Shown here: positions 1-10,766 of the stretch, piece after piece
Layout of the letters: each line of letters opens with the position of its first letter
How positions within the stretch are numbered: position 1 is the stretch's first letter
Assembly: GCF_022701175.1 (NCBI RefSeq)
Contig: NZ_CP078088.1
Coordinates: forward strand, 2,046,001 to 2,110,000
Length of the DNA: 64,000 nt
From: Allobaculum sp. Allo2
GTDB lineage: Bacteria; Bacillota_I; Bacilli_A; Erysipelotrichales; Erysipelotrichaceae
Direction of reading: 5' to 3'
Made by a program: the position numbers and the translations under genes
Notes under the pieces: generated by a model
Database searches by the model: none
Seen by the model: the letters and a program-made list of their open reading frames with translations, nothing else
What the model was told of the DNA's origin: nothing

Positions 1-1544
1 TCGTTCCAGTACCGCCGTTGGCATCAAACGTCCAGGTGTTCGCATGCAGCTCGAATTCCCATACCGGGTTGAGTTCAATATTTTCTTCGCTCAGTCCAGC
101 TGTATATTTCGTGATGGTTTCTTCACTATTGGCTTTTTCCACCCGATGACTCTGGCATGGAATGGGCTCCCGTCAAAGGCGCCCGTTCCAAGCGGAAGGC
201 TGACTTCCAGATCGGCGGGAAGAGAAATCGTTTTGGTCAAACCATGCGCTTCGTCGACGAGAGTCGCCGTTTTGGCTCGTCCCCACCAGCCATCCATATC
301 TTCGGTCCATGTAACTGTTCCATCAGTCAGTTCTGCGGACGTATACGGTCCGTGCAGGTTCTGGCTGACCCAGGAATCCCCGTAGGCGTCGCTGTTTTTC
401 GATTTGACAAGCGCCTGCTTATTCGGGCGGATCATGCTCAGGTAATCTGCAGAAAGTCGGATTGCGGTAAGCGGATTGGAGAACAAATAACTCGATGTAT
501 CACTGAAAAACATCTGTGCGGTATTCCAGCCCGATAAATCCAGATGAGTGACAGCAGTATTGTTTAGAATATTGTCCGCACTGAACCATTTTTCGGTTTT
601 CCAGTGGCTCATCGCATTCGCATCTTTCAGATTTGTGCAGTTTTCAAACATCTGCGCATAGGAACTGGCGCTGGCTGTATTCCAGTTTTCCAGTCCCTTC
701 AGGGATGTAAGAGCAGTATTTCCGGTAAACGTTCCCGCAAAGCCGCTGACTTTCGAAACGTTCCAGTTGGAAAAGACCGAAAGATCGGAAATCGGACAGC
801 TGTTAAACGTCTGGCAGAGGTTGGTCGCGTTCATGGTGTTCCATCCGGACAGAGCAGATACATCGCTCAGCTTCGTGCACCCTTCAAACGTTGAGGACAT
901 GGAATCCAGACTGGATTCTTCCGCGGAAAACCAGTCTTCCAGTCCATGCAGAGATTCCAGACTTGTGCAGCCAAGGAAAGCGCCGTTCATGTCGCGAATG
1001 GAGCCGCTTTTTCCAAGATTAGCCAGTCCGCTTAAATCGGTGAGTTCCGTACAGCCGGAAAACGTACTGTTCAGTCCCCTAGTTTAGAAGATTCCCAGGA
1101 GGAAAGCGCATCGGTATTTTTAATTTTTGTATTCGCAAAAGCACCGTACATGGTAGTTACATTACTGATATCCCATTCTGCCAGTCCGGAAATGTCTTCA
1201 AGTTTTGTATAGTTATAAAACATCTCATACATGGAAGTCAGCGGACTGGAATCAAAATCGGGATGGCAGACGATGCGTGTAACAGAGCTTGCCAGATAAA
1301 ATTTCTTTGGGGTGGTGGCTGTCTGACCAGGTCCAAAATACAGGGTTCCGTCATCCAGAAGATAGTATTTTACTGTTCCCCAGGTTCCATTTTCTTTCTT
1401 ATCCGAGACATCTGGCAGTTCCTGCGGCGCGGTCGTCGCTTCCTGTGCCAGAACGGTCTGCGGCATGGAGATCATCATCGAAACCGGCGCGCTCAGGCAT
1501 AAAGCCAGCGACAGCAGCTTCTTCATTGATTGCTTTGTTTTCAT
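1..1544 (-). CDS. BspA-like leucine-rich-repeat surface protein (partial)
   Basis: Partial secreted surface protein; about 515 N-terminal residues are present and the gene leaves the left edge. The start ATG at 1544 follows AAGGAG by 5 nt. Residues 1-35 form a signal peptide (KKLLSLALCLSAPVSMM core, cut near VLAQE). After that come DUF285/BspA repeats with the recurring pattern 'M..F.....L.....L..W' (for example AEWDISNVTTMYGAF and LENWNTASASSYAQMF). The last residues read TFDANGGTGT, typical of the start of a Listeria-Bacteroides (InlB B-type) repeat. Two frame breaks interrupt it: at the C4 run 1077-1080 (restored by a fifth G on the coding strand) and near 144. The family binds host proteins or mediates adhesion; a specific ligand cannot be read from the sequence. 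Confidence 0.85.
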
Positions 1545-1576
1545 ACATACTCCTTCGTGCAAAGCAAATGTGCGAA

Positions 1577-1630
1577 GTTCGAGAATGACCCGAATGATCA
1601 GACTGCCCGATCTGACCAGCTGACTCGAAC
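1577..1630 (-). promoter_or_regulatory. Stem-loop in the leader of the BspA-like gene
   Basis: Outer arms GTTCGAG (1577-1583) and CTCGAAC pair perfectly and enclose a second imperfect stem (TGATCAGAC with a GTCTGATCA-like partner). It lies 35-85 nt before the start codon. A separate perfect palindrome CCACTTT-CCC-AAAGTGG sits at 1669-1685. Together they are the only structure in the 450-nt gap between this gene and tgt apart from the tgt terminator. The role is unknown; a leader hairpin and an operator are the likely readings. Confidence 0.4.
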
Positions 1631-1865
1631 CTGCACCTTTCTGTTTTCAGTGTAGGAGCTATATGGAACCACTTTCCCAAAGTGGGGAAAATCAACATGA
1701 AAATGTCGTTTTTCCCTGTATTTTTAATTACAGTTTTGTTTCATTTTCTGTTACTTTTTCAATCCTCTGTTTTATTTAAAAATCTAGTCGTATACCATAT
1801 TTGTCTGTATTAAAACGGAGCAATACGTACACATTTTCTGTACTTTCCCCGTTTCTGTAAGACAT

Positions 1866-1935
1866 GAAAAAACGAGCAGAACTGTGCCCTTAGTAATCCG
1901 CGCAACGGACGAATTGGACGGTACGTTCTGCTCGT
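1866..1935 (-). terminator. Rho-independent terminator of tgt
   Basis: An 11-bp perfect inverted repeat (ACGAGCAGAAC 1872-1882, GTTCTGCTCGT 1925-1935) is followed on the minus strand by six Ts (1867-1872). The loop is unusually long at about 42 nt and contains a smaller imperfect stem. Confidence 0.75.
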
Positions 1936-1994
1936 AAATCATTTCTGTTCGTATTCCGGTTCACCGTCTGCAAAGTGTTTACCGGATTCTGAAT

Positions 1995-3307
1995 TTATTG
2001 TTTATTCGTATTTTTCTTCTCGTTGGCTGCGCCTTTTGGCGAGAAGCCGTAATAGTCTTTCATGAACTGCTGCTTGTATTCTTCAAAGCGGCCGTCCAGA
2101 ATAGCCTGTCGAATTTCTTCCGTCAGGCGGATCGTAAAACGCAGGTTATGGATGCTGGCCAGTGTGAAGTACTTCTCCCGGTCTTCTGGATCCTGACTTT
2201 TGAGAAGCGCGCGCAGTTCATCACGGGTATAGCCGGCCTGGCATACCGGGCAGTCGCAGTGTTCATCGATGACGTCGAGACTTCCTGCGTACTTTTCGAT
2301 ATTGATGTAGCCGTACTTCGTATACAGGCGGCCATGACGCGCTTCGCGGGTGGGGGCGACACAGTCAAAGGTGTCGGCTCCGTTTTCCGAACCGATGAGA
2401 ATGTCATCCGGCCGGGATAGGCCAAGCAGATGGCGAGGCTTACCTTCCGGCAGTTCTTCGTTGCACCATTTCAGAATTTCTCCAAGATCGCTCTTGAGAA
2501 ACGCGCCGCCAAGGCCATATCCATCGAAGTCCATCTGACCAAGCTTTTTCGCGGTCGAGCGGCGCAAATCTTCCCAGCGACCGCCCTGCAGTACGCCGTA
2601 AAGCGACTGGCGATAGCCGAGATCGTCGCGGTGCTGCTTATGGACATCGAGAGAAATCTGCGCCCAGCGTTCCGTACGCTCCAGCGCTTCCTTATTGTAT
2701 TCATACGTATCGGCCAGAGACGTCAGTTCATCAAACGCCATATGAATGTCCGCACCGATCCGGCACTGAATTTCCATGGATTCTTTCGGACCGATAAAGT
2801 CATCCTGATCGGTGAATGGATCGTGGAACTGAATGCCGTCTTCCATGACAATAGCCAGACGCTCCTTTTTCGGCGCGTTGACGACTTCCTTTCCCGGTCC
2901 ATGCTGACGACTTTGCCGATGCCGCTTCCAAGCGACATGACCTGAAAGCCGCCGGAGTCCGTCAGCGTCGGACTGTTCCAGCCGGACCACTTCGCCAGAC
3001 CGCCGGCATCTGCGATTTCCTGCGAACGGCCGCGCAGATGGTAGCCGTTGGAGAGCATCGCCTGCGCGCAGATTTCCTTCAGCTGCTCCATGCTGACGTA
3101 ACGAACTTCCCCATGGGTTCCAACACACATGAATGCAGGTGTATGAATATCCCCGTGCGGCGTGTGAATAATTCCTGCGCGACCCAGATGGCCTGGAATT
3201 CTCTCCAGGATTTCAAAGGAAAAGCGATTGGGAAAGCTTTGCTGGGTCGTATCTTTTGTTTCCATTCTGTCTTCTGCAGAAGAAACGGATGTCTGATCCA
3301 TATTCAT
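1995..3307 (-). CDS. tgt: Queuine/7-deazaguanine tRNA-ribosyltransferase Tgt
   Basis: Exchanges guanine 34 of GUN tRNAs for a queuosine precursor. Visible signatures are TDSGGFQVMSLGSG in the active-site region, GVLQGGRW, LLGLSRPDDIL carrying the nucleophile aspartate, and the zinc site CDCPVC followed by IHN. The ATG at 3307 is preceded by AAAGGCAGG. About 55 residues precede the usual family start (FSFEILER...), so this N-terminus is extended relative to typical bacterial Tgt. The two halves lie in different frames; the break is at the CCC run near 2893-2895, where one added base joins VVSMDR to GKEVVNAPKKERLA. The next gene upstream in the same direction encodes a queuosine-precursor transporter, which fits salvage of an imported precursor. 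Confidence 0.95.
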
Positions 3308-3492
3308 AACCTGCCTTTCTGTGTATTCACGATACGTCCAGAAAGACTGCATCTTCTGGACTGTTTTTTCGTTTAAAGCCTTGCTTGGGACGAAAGTCTC
3401 GATGTTTCCATCCGGTTCATGCGTTTTGGAAGAAGGGCTTCGTCTCTTGTTTCGATCGGAGATGCGAATTTTCCGGTACGTTTTCGAACGGT

Positions 3493-4169
3493 TTACTGCT
3501 TTTCATTCAGCCATTTTTTCAGCGCTTTTTCAATGGCGATTTCGACGGGCGAGAGAACGAACTCCAGTCCCATTCCGAGAATATAGGCAAACAGAGCCTG
3601 CATCAGAAATTCCTGGAAGGAGAGAACGCCGAGAAAAGCGATCGTTTCGAATACGATCGTATCGAGAATATGCGCAAAAACCGAAGAGGTCAGCGCACGC
3701 GCGATAAAGCTTCGGGCAAAGATTCCGGAGGACGCGCGCATTTTTCGAAGAGATAGTTGTTGAGAAGACTGCTGGTCAGATAGCCGCTAAGACTTCCCAG
3801 AATAATGCGGGGCGAAAAACCAAGCACCATCGCATACGCTTCCTGCATATCCCAGCCGGGATACGGCGGCAGTGCGATTACGACATAAAAGACGAGTGCC
3901 GCAATCACGTTGACGAGAAAGCCTGCATAGATTACGCTGCGGGAACGGTCTTTTCCGTACAGTTCTACAATCAGGTCGCTGAGTATATACGTCAGCGGGA
4001 AGAGAACGAGACCGCCATCGACGGCGATTCCGCCCATATTCCAGAGCTTTACCGCTGCCAGATTGGAGATCAGCAGGGCGCCGGCACTCAGCGCGGTCAT
4101 GTAAATCATCAGCTTGAACTTTTTCGAGCTGAAGGTTTCCTGTGCCTGTTTAGGTTGTTTCTGATTCAT
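3493..4169 (-). CDS. Queuosine precursor transporter (YhhQ/VUT family)
   Basis: Integral membrane protein of about 225 residues with roughly six hydrophobic segments. It contains the family hallmarks AVKLWNMGG, LTYILSDLIVELYGK and, in the C-terminal half, ALTSSVFAHILDTIVFETIAF. YhhQ-type proteins import preQ0, preQ1 or queuine; the adjacency to tgt supports that role. Translation likely starts at 4169 with GAAGGA about 10 nt upstream. One frame break lies at the T5 run 3740-3744 (coding strand A5); a sixth A joins NYLFEK to MRASSG. No preQ1 riboswitch was recognised in front of it. Confidence 0.85.
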
Positions 4170-4465
4170 GTTTAATCAATCCTTCTTTTCCTGGGCAGGC
4201 CGCCTGCACTGGCTGGATCGACAGGGAAACCAGTATTGCCAGCGTTCCTATCCGATTTCTGGGACAGAGAAATACAAAATGCGAACGAACCTTTCCAAGA
4301 AGGTGCGGCCTTTGAAAGTATACATTTTTCTGCTTTTTCCTGCTCTGATCCATACTCCAGAATGACACGGATATAAAAACGGGGTTCTGTTCAAAAGACG
4401 AAGCCATTCCGATCGTCTGGAAGCGGCCTGGAAGGCAGCAAAAGGCGCGGCAAAAATTGCCATAT
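4170..4465. other. Non-coding gap between htpG terminator and transporter gene
   Basis: About 300 nt with only short unsupported reading frames. It should hold the promoter of the transporter/tgt pair. A GC-rich inverted repeat GCAGGC-GGCCTGC lies at about 4196-4208. I see no convincing riboswitch. Confidence 0.4.
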
Positions 4466-4511
4466 AAAAACGCAGACGCCTGACCAGAGCTGTTCTGGTT
4501 CTGCGTCTGCG
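4466..4511 (-). terminator. Rho-independent terminator of htpG
   Basis: Arms CGCAGACGC (4471-4479) and GCGTCTGCG (4503-4511) enclose an inner CCAGA/TCTGG stem. A run of five Ts follows on the minus strand (4466-4470). Confidence 0.85.
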
Positions 4512-4618
4512 CAGAGATTCAAATCGGTTTTGATGATGCTGGATTTTTAAATCAGGATTCAAAGACGAAACTGGGTTGTCTGGTTAAACGAGAATCATCG
4601 AATTCTCAATTCAGCCCT

Positions 4619-6621
4619 TTAGTCCTTTTTCGCATCGGCAGTCGCCATTGTCGACAGCAGCGAAGCGACCTTGCGGGAGTATTCGACTGGATCCTTAATG
4701 GCAAAGCCCTGAATCAGGCACGCCTGATCGTAGAGGATCTGCGCGATTTCCTTAACCTTGTCCTTATCGGTTACATACTCTGTACGCAGGACGTTCCAGA
4801 TCGGGTTGTTCGGATTGATTTCCAGAATACGGGAAGCCTGCAGACCCGGGTTAGTGTCTTCGCCAGCCTGTTTGGCAAAGACATCAAAGATGTGCTCCAT
4901 TTCAAAGGAGAGGCCGTCGCCGGCAACGAGCATAACCGGATCATCGACCAGACGGTTGGACAGACGGACTTCGCTGACTTCAGGCAGTACGTCCTTCATG
5001 TACGTCAGCAGGTCCTTGTTTTCTTCGTTCTGAGTCTTCAGAGCTTCTTTTTCTTCTTCGGTATCGAGATCGAGATCGCCCTGAGCGGCGTTCTTGAAGC
5101 TGTGGCCGTCGTACTGGCTGATCATCTGGATGATGAACTCATCGACTTCATCGGTCAGATACAGAACCGGATAGCCTTTGGCTTTCAGCTTAGCCGCTGC
5201 CGGCAGCTTGTTCAGCGTATCGATGTTCGTTCCAGACAGATAGTAAATGTCCTTATCTTCTTCCGGCATGGAAGCGACAAATTCCTTGAGCGATTTGTAC
5301 TTGCCGTCATCGCTGGTCGGATACATGAGCAGGTTTTCCAGCTTGCTGGTGTCAGCGCCCTGCGAATTGTAAATGCCGATCTTCAGGCTGATTCCGAAGT
5401 TTTTCCAGAAGCTCAGATAGTCTTCCGGTTTCTTCTCCTGCATGCTTGCCAGAGCGGAAAGAACTTTACGTTCGGTCTGCTTGCGGATGAAGCGCAGCTG
5501 ATGATCGTGCTGAAGCATTTCACGCGAAATGTTCAGCGACAGATCCTGCGAATCGACCAGACCCTGCATGAAGCGCAGGTAATCCGGGAGCAGGCTCTCG
5601 CAGTGGCTTTCAATCAGTACGCCGCGCGAATACAGTTCCAGACCCGGTTTAAAAGTGCTGGAGTAGAAGTTTTCCGGACGCTTGGACGGTACGTACAGCA
5701 GCGCGGTAAAGGAAATCGAACCGTCAATATTGAAGAAGATCGTATCGAGCGGTTTGGTGTAGTTGTTGAAATGATCCTGATAGAACTGATCGAATTCTTC
5801 CTGCGTGATTTCCGATTTCTGTTTTTCCAGAGCGGAATCATGGAGTTCAGGGTGCGTGTCTCGGTAACCGTTTCGAATTTCGGTTCTGCCAGCTCTTCCG
5901 CTTCCTTCGCTTCTTCATCCGGTTTTACCGGTTTCTGCGTCGTGATATCCATTTCAATTGGATAGCGGATATAGTCGGAATATTTCTTAACGAGCATCTC
6001 CAGTTTCCAGGAATTCAGATATTCGGAGTATTTCTCGTTTTCGTCATCTTCTTTCAGAAGCAGGGTGATGGTTGTACCATGATCGTCCCGTTCGGCTTCT
6101 TCAATCGTATAGCCGTCGGTTCCATCGGATTCCCACTTCCAGGCCTGATCGCTGCCGAGCGCCTTCGAAACGACGGTGACTTTGGACGCGACCATGAATG
6201 CGGAATAGAAGCCGACGCCAAACTGACCGATGATGTCGACATCGGAATTGGCTGCCGCTTCGGAGTCACTGCTGGCTTCCGGGTTTTCACCGGCTTCCTT
6301 TTCCTTCTTGAGCTCTTCCTTGAAGGCAAGCGAGCCGGATTTAGCGATGGTACCCAGATTGTCTTCGAGTTCTTCTTTGGTCATGCCGATTCCGTTATCG
6401 GAAATCGTGAGCATTCTTGCGTTTTCATCAAAATCGATGCGGATCGCCAGTTTTTCTGGAATCTTATGGTTTTTCAGCGAATCCAGATAGTATTTATCGA
6501 GTGCATCGGACGCATTCGAAATCAGCTCACGCAGAAAGATTTCCTTGTGCGTGTAAATGGAATTGATCATCAGATCAAGCAGGCGGCGCGATTCCGCCTT
6601 GAATTCTTTTCGTTCAGACAT
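4619..6621 (-). CDS. htpG: Molecular chaperone HtpG (Hsp90)
   Basis: Bacterial Hsp90, an ATP-dependent dimeric cytosolic chaperone, about 667 residues. GHKL ATPase motifs are present: [12 protein letters not shown] near residue 35, [11 protein letters not shown] near 80, and [14 protein letters not shown] after an acidic insertion of about 15 residues ([17 protein letters not shown]) that slightly lengthens the N-domain. The middle and C-terminal domains follow to [12 protein letters not shown]. One frame break lies at the T5 run near 5824-5828 (coding A5); a sixth A turns LWKNRNRKS into [14 protein letters not shown] and joins the two halves. The gene is monocistronic, with its own promoter, a CIRCE-like operator at the transcription start and a terminator downstream. 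Confidence 0.97.
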
Positions 6622-6658
6622 TCAGACCTCCATAATCGAACTCGCGCGTATACGCGAA

Positions 6659-6685
6659 TTAGCACTTAATCTCTAAGCTTGCTAA
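6659..6685 (-). promoter_or_regulatory. CIRCE-like HrcA operator before htpG
   Basis: TTAGCACTT (6659-6667), exactly 9 nt, then GCTTGCTAA (6677-6685). The CIRCE consensus is TTAGCACTC-N9-GAGTGCTAA, so there is one mismatch in one arm and two in the other. It lies directly downstream of the -10 box, where HrcA would block initiation. Confidence 0.75.
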
Positions 6686-6686
6686 C

Positions 6687-6715
6687 AGTATAGTTCTCTA
6701 TACTTTCGTTTGCAA
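6687..6715 (-). promoter_or_regulatory. Sigma-A promoter of htpG
   Basis: On the minus strand TTGCAA (6710-6715), a 17-nt spacer, then TATACT (6687-6692). The CIRCE-like element overlaps the predicted start of transcription. Confidence 0.8.
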
Positions 6716-6754
6716 GCTCAATACCGTGCTTTTCCAACGGATTTATTCCAACAG

Positions 6755-6780
6755 AAAAAGCCGGCTTTCACCGACTTTTT
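6755..6780. terminator. Bidirectional-type terminator below the 6815-7584 gene
   Basis: AAAAAGCCGG (6755-6764) and CCGACTTTTT (6771-6780) pair with one mismatch around a 6-nt loop. T runs are present on both strands. Confidence 0.75.
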
Positions 6781-6814
6781 GCCTGAATAATAATGATTTT
6801 GTACTGGAAGAGAA

Positions 6815-7584
6815 TTACGCTTGAGCCGAAACCGCTTCGATCATTTCTTCTTTGGTTTCTTCTGCTGCTTCTTCTGCTTCCTCTTTCAAGGCAGCTTCTT
6901 CCGCTTTTTCTGCAGCTTCTTCGGCCGTTTCGTTTTCGGCATCTACAACCGGCAGATTCTGCTCGCTCAAAATGAACTGATCGAGCATTTCAAAGTCGCG
7001 ATCTTCACCGGCGACGTTCACGCGGCTTTGCAGAACGAGCTCGCCGTCCTTAAGCGTGTAGAGGAACAGCGCAATCGGCTCGGCTTCCTTGTCGTTGACA
7101 CGACGGTAGATCGTCAGCAGGCGGTTGCGAATCTGGTCCGGCGTACCTTTGAGATCCTTAACGGATTCCAGAATCATTTCCAGATCCGAGAAGAAGCAGA
7201 CTTCGCTTACGCCCTGGGAAGCGATCTGCACGCTGTAGTCGCCCAGCCAGCTGCCTTTCTTTTCGCCGATCAGAATCATGCGTTCAAAATCGGTGCAGGC
7301 TGTCAAATGATAAATGCCTTCGTAGCAGAATTCGTTGGTATCTTCATCCAGTCCGCAGAGCATCTGAACCAGTTCCGTTTGCGTTCCCGGCTCATTTTTG
7401 CGGGCGTTTTTCGAATAATCCAGATTCCGAGATCGTCGGAAATCAGGCTGTTGTCGTCCTGAAGCATTGCGACAATTCGCTTCATCTGTGCCGATGCGTC
7501 GCTCAGTTTGCGAAAGGACTTGCCGTTAAAAGGAGCTGTGCTTTCTCCTTCGCTCGAACCCAGTCGAACTTCGTAGGTTTTCAT
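6815..7584 (-). CDS. Conserved-type hypothetical protein with acidic tail
   Basis: About 256 residues; I do not recognise the family. The N-terminus MKTYEVRLGSSEGESTAPFNGKS looks like a compact alpha/beta domain, and the centre (YHLTACTDFERMILIGEKK, VSEVCFFSDLEMILESVKDL) continues it. The last 45 residues are almost only Glu, Ala and Lys (EEAAEKAEEAALKEEAEEAA) and should be helical or disordered. ATG 7584 is favoured over the upstream GTG because AGGTGA (7593-7598) sits 8 nt before it. A frame break lies at the A5 run near 7395-7399 (coding strand); one more A gives KNEPGTQTELVQMLCGLDED. There are no membrane segments and no signal peptide. Confidence 0.6.
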
Positions 7585-8064
7585 AATCAAATTCACCTCA
7601 TATCTATTTGTCTATGATACAGAAAAAGAATCCATTTTTAAACATCCCCTTAATCCATACCAAGTTATGCAAATCCTTTCTTTGATACGATTTTGTCCGA
7701 ATCGGCCGGCTCTGGGCATCTCATTTGACCCGTCCGGCCGTTCTCTGAAAGCATGAAAAGGATTCGATTTTTGACGGGTGATCCTGTAAGAAAGAGCGGG
7801 ATTTCATTATTCGCTTTGACTTCGCCGTTTGCCGCCTTCTGTTTTATACAGAAAGCTGGATCTATACATAGCTCTGTCCGTAACATTTCGATCTTGCATG
7901 CGGGGGCGATGTCGGACAGGATCAGGGATTCCTCGTCGATTTTCTGACGTTTTTCGTGCACTCCTTTGGGAGTTTTACGCTTTCCTTTTCATTACAGCGT
8001 GCAATGCTATACTGAAAACCGAATGAAATTTTATGTAACAAATTGAAAGAGGAAATCAATACGT
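7585..8064. other. Divergent intergenic region before DAHP synthase
   Basis: 480 nt between two divergent genes. The only things I can point to are the putative aroF promoter (7986-8013) and a GC-rich inverted repeat GGCCGG/CCGGCC around 7703-7739. Reading frames in it have no recognisable content or ribosome binding site. Confidence 0.35.
7986..8013 (+). promoter_or_regulatory. Putative promoter of DAHP synthase gene
   Basis: TTTTCA (7986-7991), 16 nt, TATACT (8008-8013), about 50 nt before the start codon. The -35 match is only moderate. Confidence 0.5.
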
Positions 8065-9104
8065 ATGTCGATTCATATTAATCATCAGCTGCCCGATCCC
8101 GACCTTCTCAAAGAAGAAATCCCGATGTCGGACAAAGCCAAAGCCATCAAAGCCCAGAGAGATAAGGAAATTGCGGACATTTTCACCGGCAAGGACGATC
8201 GCTTTATCGTCATCGTCGGTCCCTGCTCCGCGGATAATGAAGACAGCGTTCTCGAATACTGCCACAAGCTCGCCGGTCTGAACGAAATTGTTAAAGACCG
8301 TCTGATGATCATTCCGCGTGTCTACACCAATAAGCCAAGAACGACTGGAGACGGCTATAAAGGCATGCTCCACCAGCCGGATCCAAACGCACAGCCCGAC
8401 CTGCTTGAAGGTCTGAAAGCCATTCGCCGCATGCATCTGCGTGTCATTGAAGAAACCGGCCTTTCCACAGCGGATGAAATGCTGTACCCGGAAAACCGTT
8501 CCTTTCTGGACGATATTCTGTCCTACGAAGCGGTCGGTGCCCGTTCGGTCGAAAACCAGCAGCATCGTCTCGTCGCCAGCGGCATCGACATTCCGGTCGG
8601 TATGAAAAACCCGACATCCGGCGACTTTTCCGTCATGATGAACTCCGTCACGGCTGCCCAGCATCCTCATCGCTTCATTTACCGCGGCTATGACGTACAG
8701 ACCGACGGCAATCCCTCGCCCACGTCATTTTGCGCGGCGGCGTCGACAAGTACGGCAAGACCATCCCGAACTACCATTACGAAGACCTGAAAATCGTCAG
8801 CGATCTGTACAAGAAAGCCGGTCTCGCCAACCCGGCGGTCATCGTGGACGCGAACCATTCCAACTCCGATAAGAAATACAAGGAGCAGATCCGCATCGTC
8901 ATGGACGTCATGCACAACCGCAAGTATCATCCAGAAATCCGCAAGCTTGTTAAAGGCGTCATGATCGAATCCTATCTCATTGAAGGCCGTCAGGACATCT
9001 GCGAAAACTATGTGCGCGGTCAGAGCATTACCGACCCGTGCCTGGGCTGGGAAGATACAAAGCGTCTGATCCTCGATATTTACGCCAAAACCAAAGAATA
9101 CTAA
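8065..9104 (+). CDS. aroF: 3-deoxy-7-phosphoheptulonate synthase (class I, AroG/F type)
   Basis: Condenses phosphoenolpyruvate with erythrose 4-phosphate, the first step of the shikimate pathway; about 347 residues, the normal length for the AroG/AroF/AroH type. Landmarks are IVGPCSADN with the metal-binding Cys, PRVYTNKPRTT, GARSVENQQHR, VGMKNPTSGD, DANHSNSDKK with the metal-binding His, MIESYLIEG with Glu, and SITDPCLGW with Asp. One frame break at the CCC run 8713-8715: a fourth C gives DGNPLAHVILRGGVD and restores the enzyme. Start ATG 8065 follows AAAGAGGAAA. No dedicated regulatory domain is fused and no leader attenuator is evident; feedback specificity cannot be read from sequence. 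A strong terminator follows. Confidence 0.95.
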
Positions 9105-9145
9105 GCCGATGTTTTCCAGGCATTCTGCCTGCCAAACAAAAATCG

Positions 9146-9177
9146 CGCCGGAAATTTGCCAATTTCCGGCGTTTTTT
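9146..9177 (+). terminator. Terminator of DAHP synthase gene
   Basis: Perfect 11-bp stem CGCCGGAAATT (9146-9156) / AATTTCCGGCG (9161-9171), 4-nt loop, then six Ts. Confidence 0.95.
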
Positions 9178-9309
9178 CGTCTTCGCCTGATTGAGCAGAT
9201 CGAATAAACGCAGAAGCAAAGAAACGCTGTCTTCACCTGCCGCAGCGGATTTTCGCGCTTCAGAAAGACTATGTGAAATTTTGGAAGATCCCTCTGCCTT
9301 AACATTTTA

Positions 9310-9347
9310 TCCGATATCGGATATATTCTATTTTGTCCGATTTCGGA
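9310..9347 (+). promoter_or_regulatory. Twin palindromic operators before the MATE gene
   Basis: TCCGATATCGGA (9310-9321, perfect palindrome) and TCCGATTTCGGA (9336-9347) have centres 26 bp apart and end 20 bp before the start codon. A MarR-type regulator gene lies just downstream of the pump and is the obvious candidate to bind them. Confidence 0.65.
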
Positions 9348-9366
9348 TAAATTTTAGGAGGTTTAT

Positions 9367-10766
9367 ATGACGAACACGCTTGCGCAGCACTATTCGATTC
9401 CAAAGCTGCTGCGCTTCACGCTTCCCACGATTCTTGTCATGGTTTTCACATCGATCTATGGCGTCGTAGACGGCTATTTCCTATCCAGCGTTGCCGGCAA
9501 AACCGCTTTTGCGGCAGTCAATTTCATCATGCCGGTTCTCATGATTCTCGCCAGTTTCGACTTTATGATGGGCGCCGGTTCTTCCGTCCTGGTCGGCAAG
9601 ACGCTCGGCGAACAGAATCCCCAAAAAGCCAGAAAGCAGATGACGAGTCTGCTCACAGCCACGGTGATTCTCGGAATGATCCTGTCCGTTCTTGGCTTGG
9701 TCTTTTGCGGCCATTGCTGGAATGGATGGACTGCAGCGAACAGATGATGCCTTACGCTTTGCAGTACGGATCCATTCTTCAGCTTTCTCTTCCGCTCTAC
9801 ATGATTCAGATGTACTTTCAGAGCATCTTCGTAACCGCCGGAATTCCGCAGGCCGGATTCGCGGTCACGTTTGCGGGAGGCATGCTCAACATTGTGCAGG
9901 ACGTTCTTTTTGTGGGCGTTCTGGGCTGGGGTGCTCCTGGTGCAGCGATCGCCACTGCCCTTGGACAGCTGCTCTGCGCTGCGCTTTCAATCCTCTGCTT
10001 TCTTTCTCCCGCGAAAAAACCGTTTCGTTTGAAAGAGGACAAAGTTCTTTACTTTACGGCCAGCCGCATTCGCCTTAAGGAATTTGGACAGGCGGCTTTG
10101 AATGGAATTTCCGAGCTGTTTTCCAATTGCGCGTCTTCTCTGATTTCCATTTTGTACAACTATCAGCTTATGCGGTTTGCCGGTGAAGACGGCGTAGCGG
10201 TGTATGGAACGTGATGTACGTATCGATGATTTTCATGGCCGTTTCCATGGGCTATACCGTCGGCTGCGCGCCGCTCGTCTCCTGTCAGTATGGACGGGGC
10301 GATAAGCAGGAGCTCGCCAGCCTTACCCGTAAATCGCTGTGGATTGTGGCCGTGGGATCTGTGGGCATGTTTCTTTCCACCGAACTGCTGGCTGCCCCGC
10401 TTGCCCGTCTTTTGCGGGTTACGATCCCGAACTGATGGCCCTTACGATTCAGGCGTTTAACATCTTCTCGCCTGTGTTCCTGTTTTCCAGCTTTTCGATT
10501 TTGGATCCGGCTTCTTTACCGCGCTCAATGACGGTCCGGTTTCGGCCATCATTTCCGTCGTACGCTCGCTGGTGTTCCAGGTCGGTTTCATTCTGATTTT
10601 CACAGCCGTCTGGGGTGTCGACGGCATCTGGTTTTCCATGCCGTGTGCCGAAGCCATGGCGATGCTTACCGCATTTCTTCTGCTCTGCCTTTGCCGTAAG
10701 AAATACGGCTATTTCTCGCATGAACAGAAATCCGGCCCGATGGAGCCCAACGCCCATGCGATCTAA
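9367..10766 (+). CDS. MATE family efflux transporter
   Basis: Cation-antiport multidrug exporter of the MATE superfamily, about 467 residues, 12 expected membrane helices. The N-terminal half shows LPTILVMVFTSIYGVVDGYFLS and MGAGSSVLVGKTLGEQNPQKA. The second repeat starts around ALNGISELFSNCASSLISILYNYQLM, with AVSMGYTVGCAPLVSCQYGRG. SD TTAGGAGG precedes ATG 9367. Four frame breaks are all repaired by one added base: T4 at 9703-9706, G near 10211 (giving VYGTVMYVSM), T4 at 10410-10413 (giving LFAGYDPEL), and T4 at 10499-10502 (giving IFGSGFFTALND). Twin operators upstream and a MarR regulator downstream suggest drug- or toxin-responsive expression. The substrate is unknown. Confidence 0.9.

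Noticed and set aside
4170-4300. preQ1 riboswitch before the queuosine precursor transporter
   Set aside because: Expected because of the genes, but I found no stem with the A-rich tail or conserved loop of any preQ1 class.
7665-7961. 98-codon minus-strand ORF in the gap before DAHP synthase
   Set aside because: No ribosome binding site, no recognisable domain and unusual composition.
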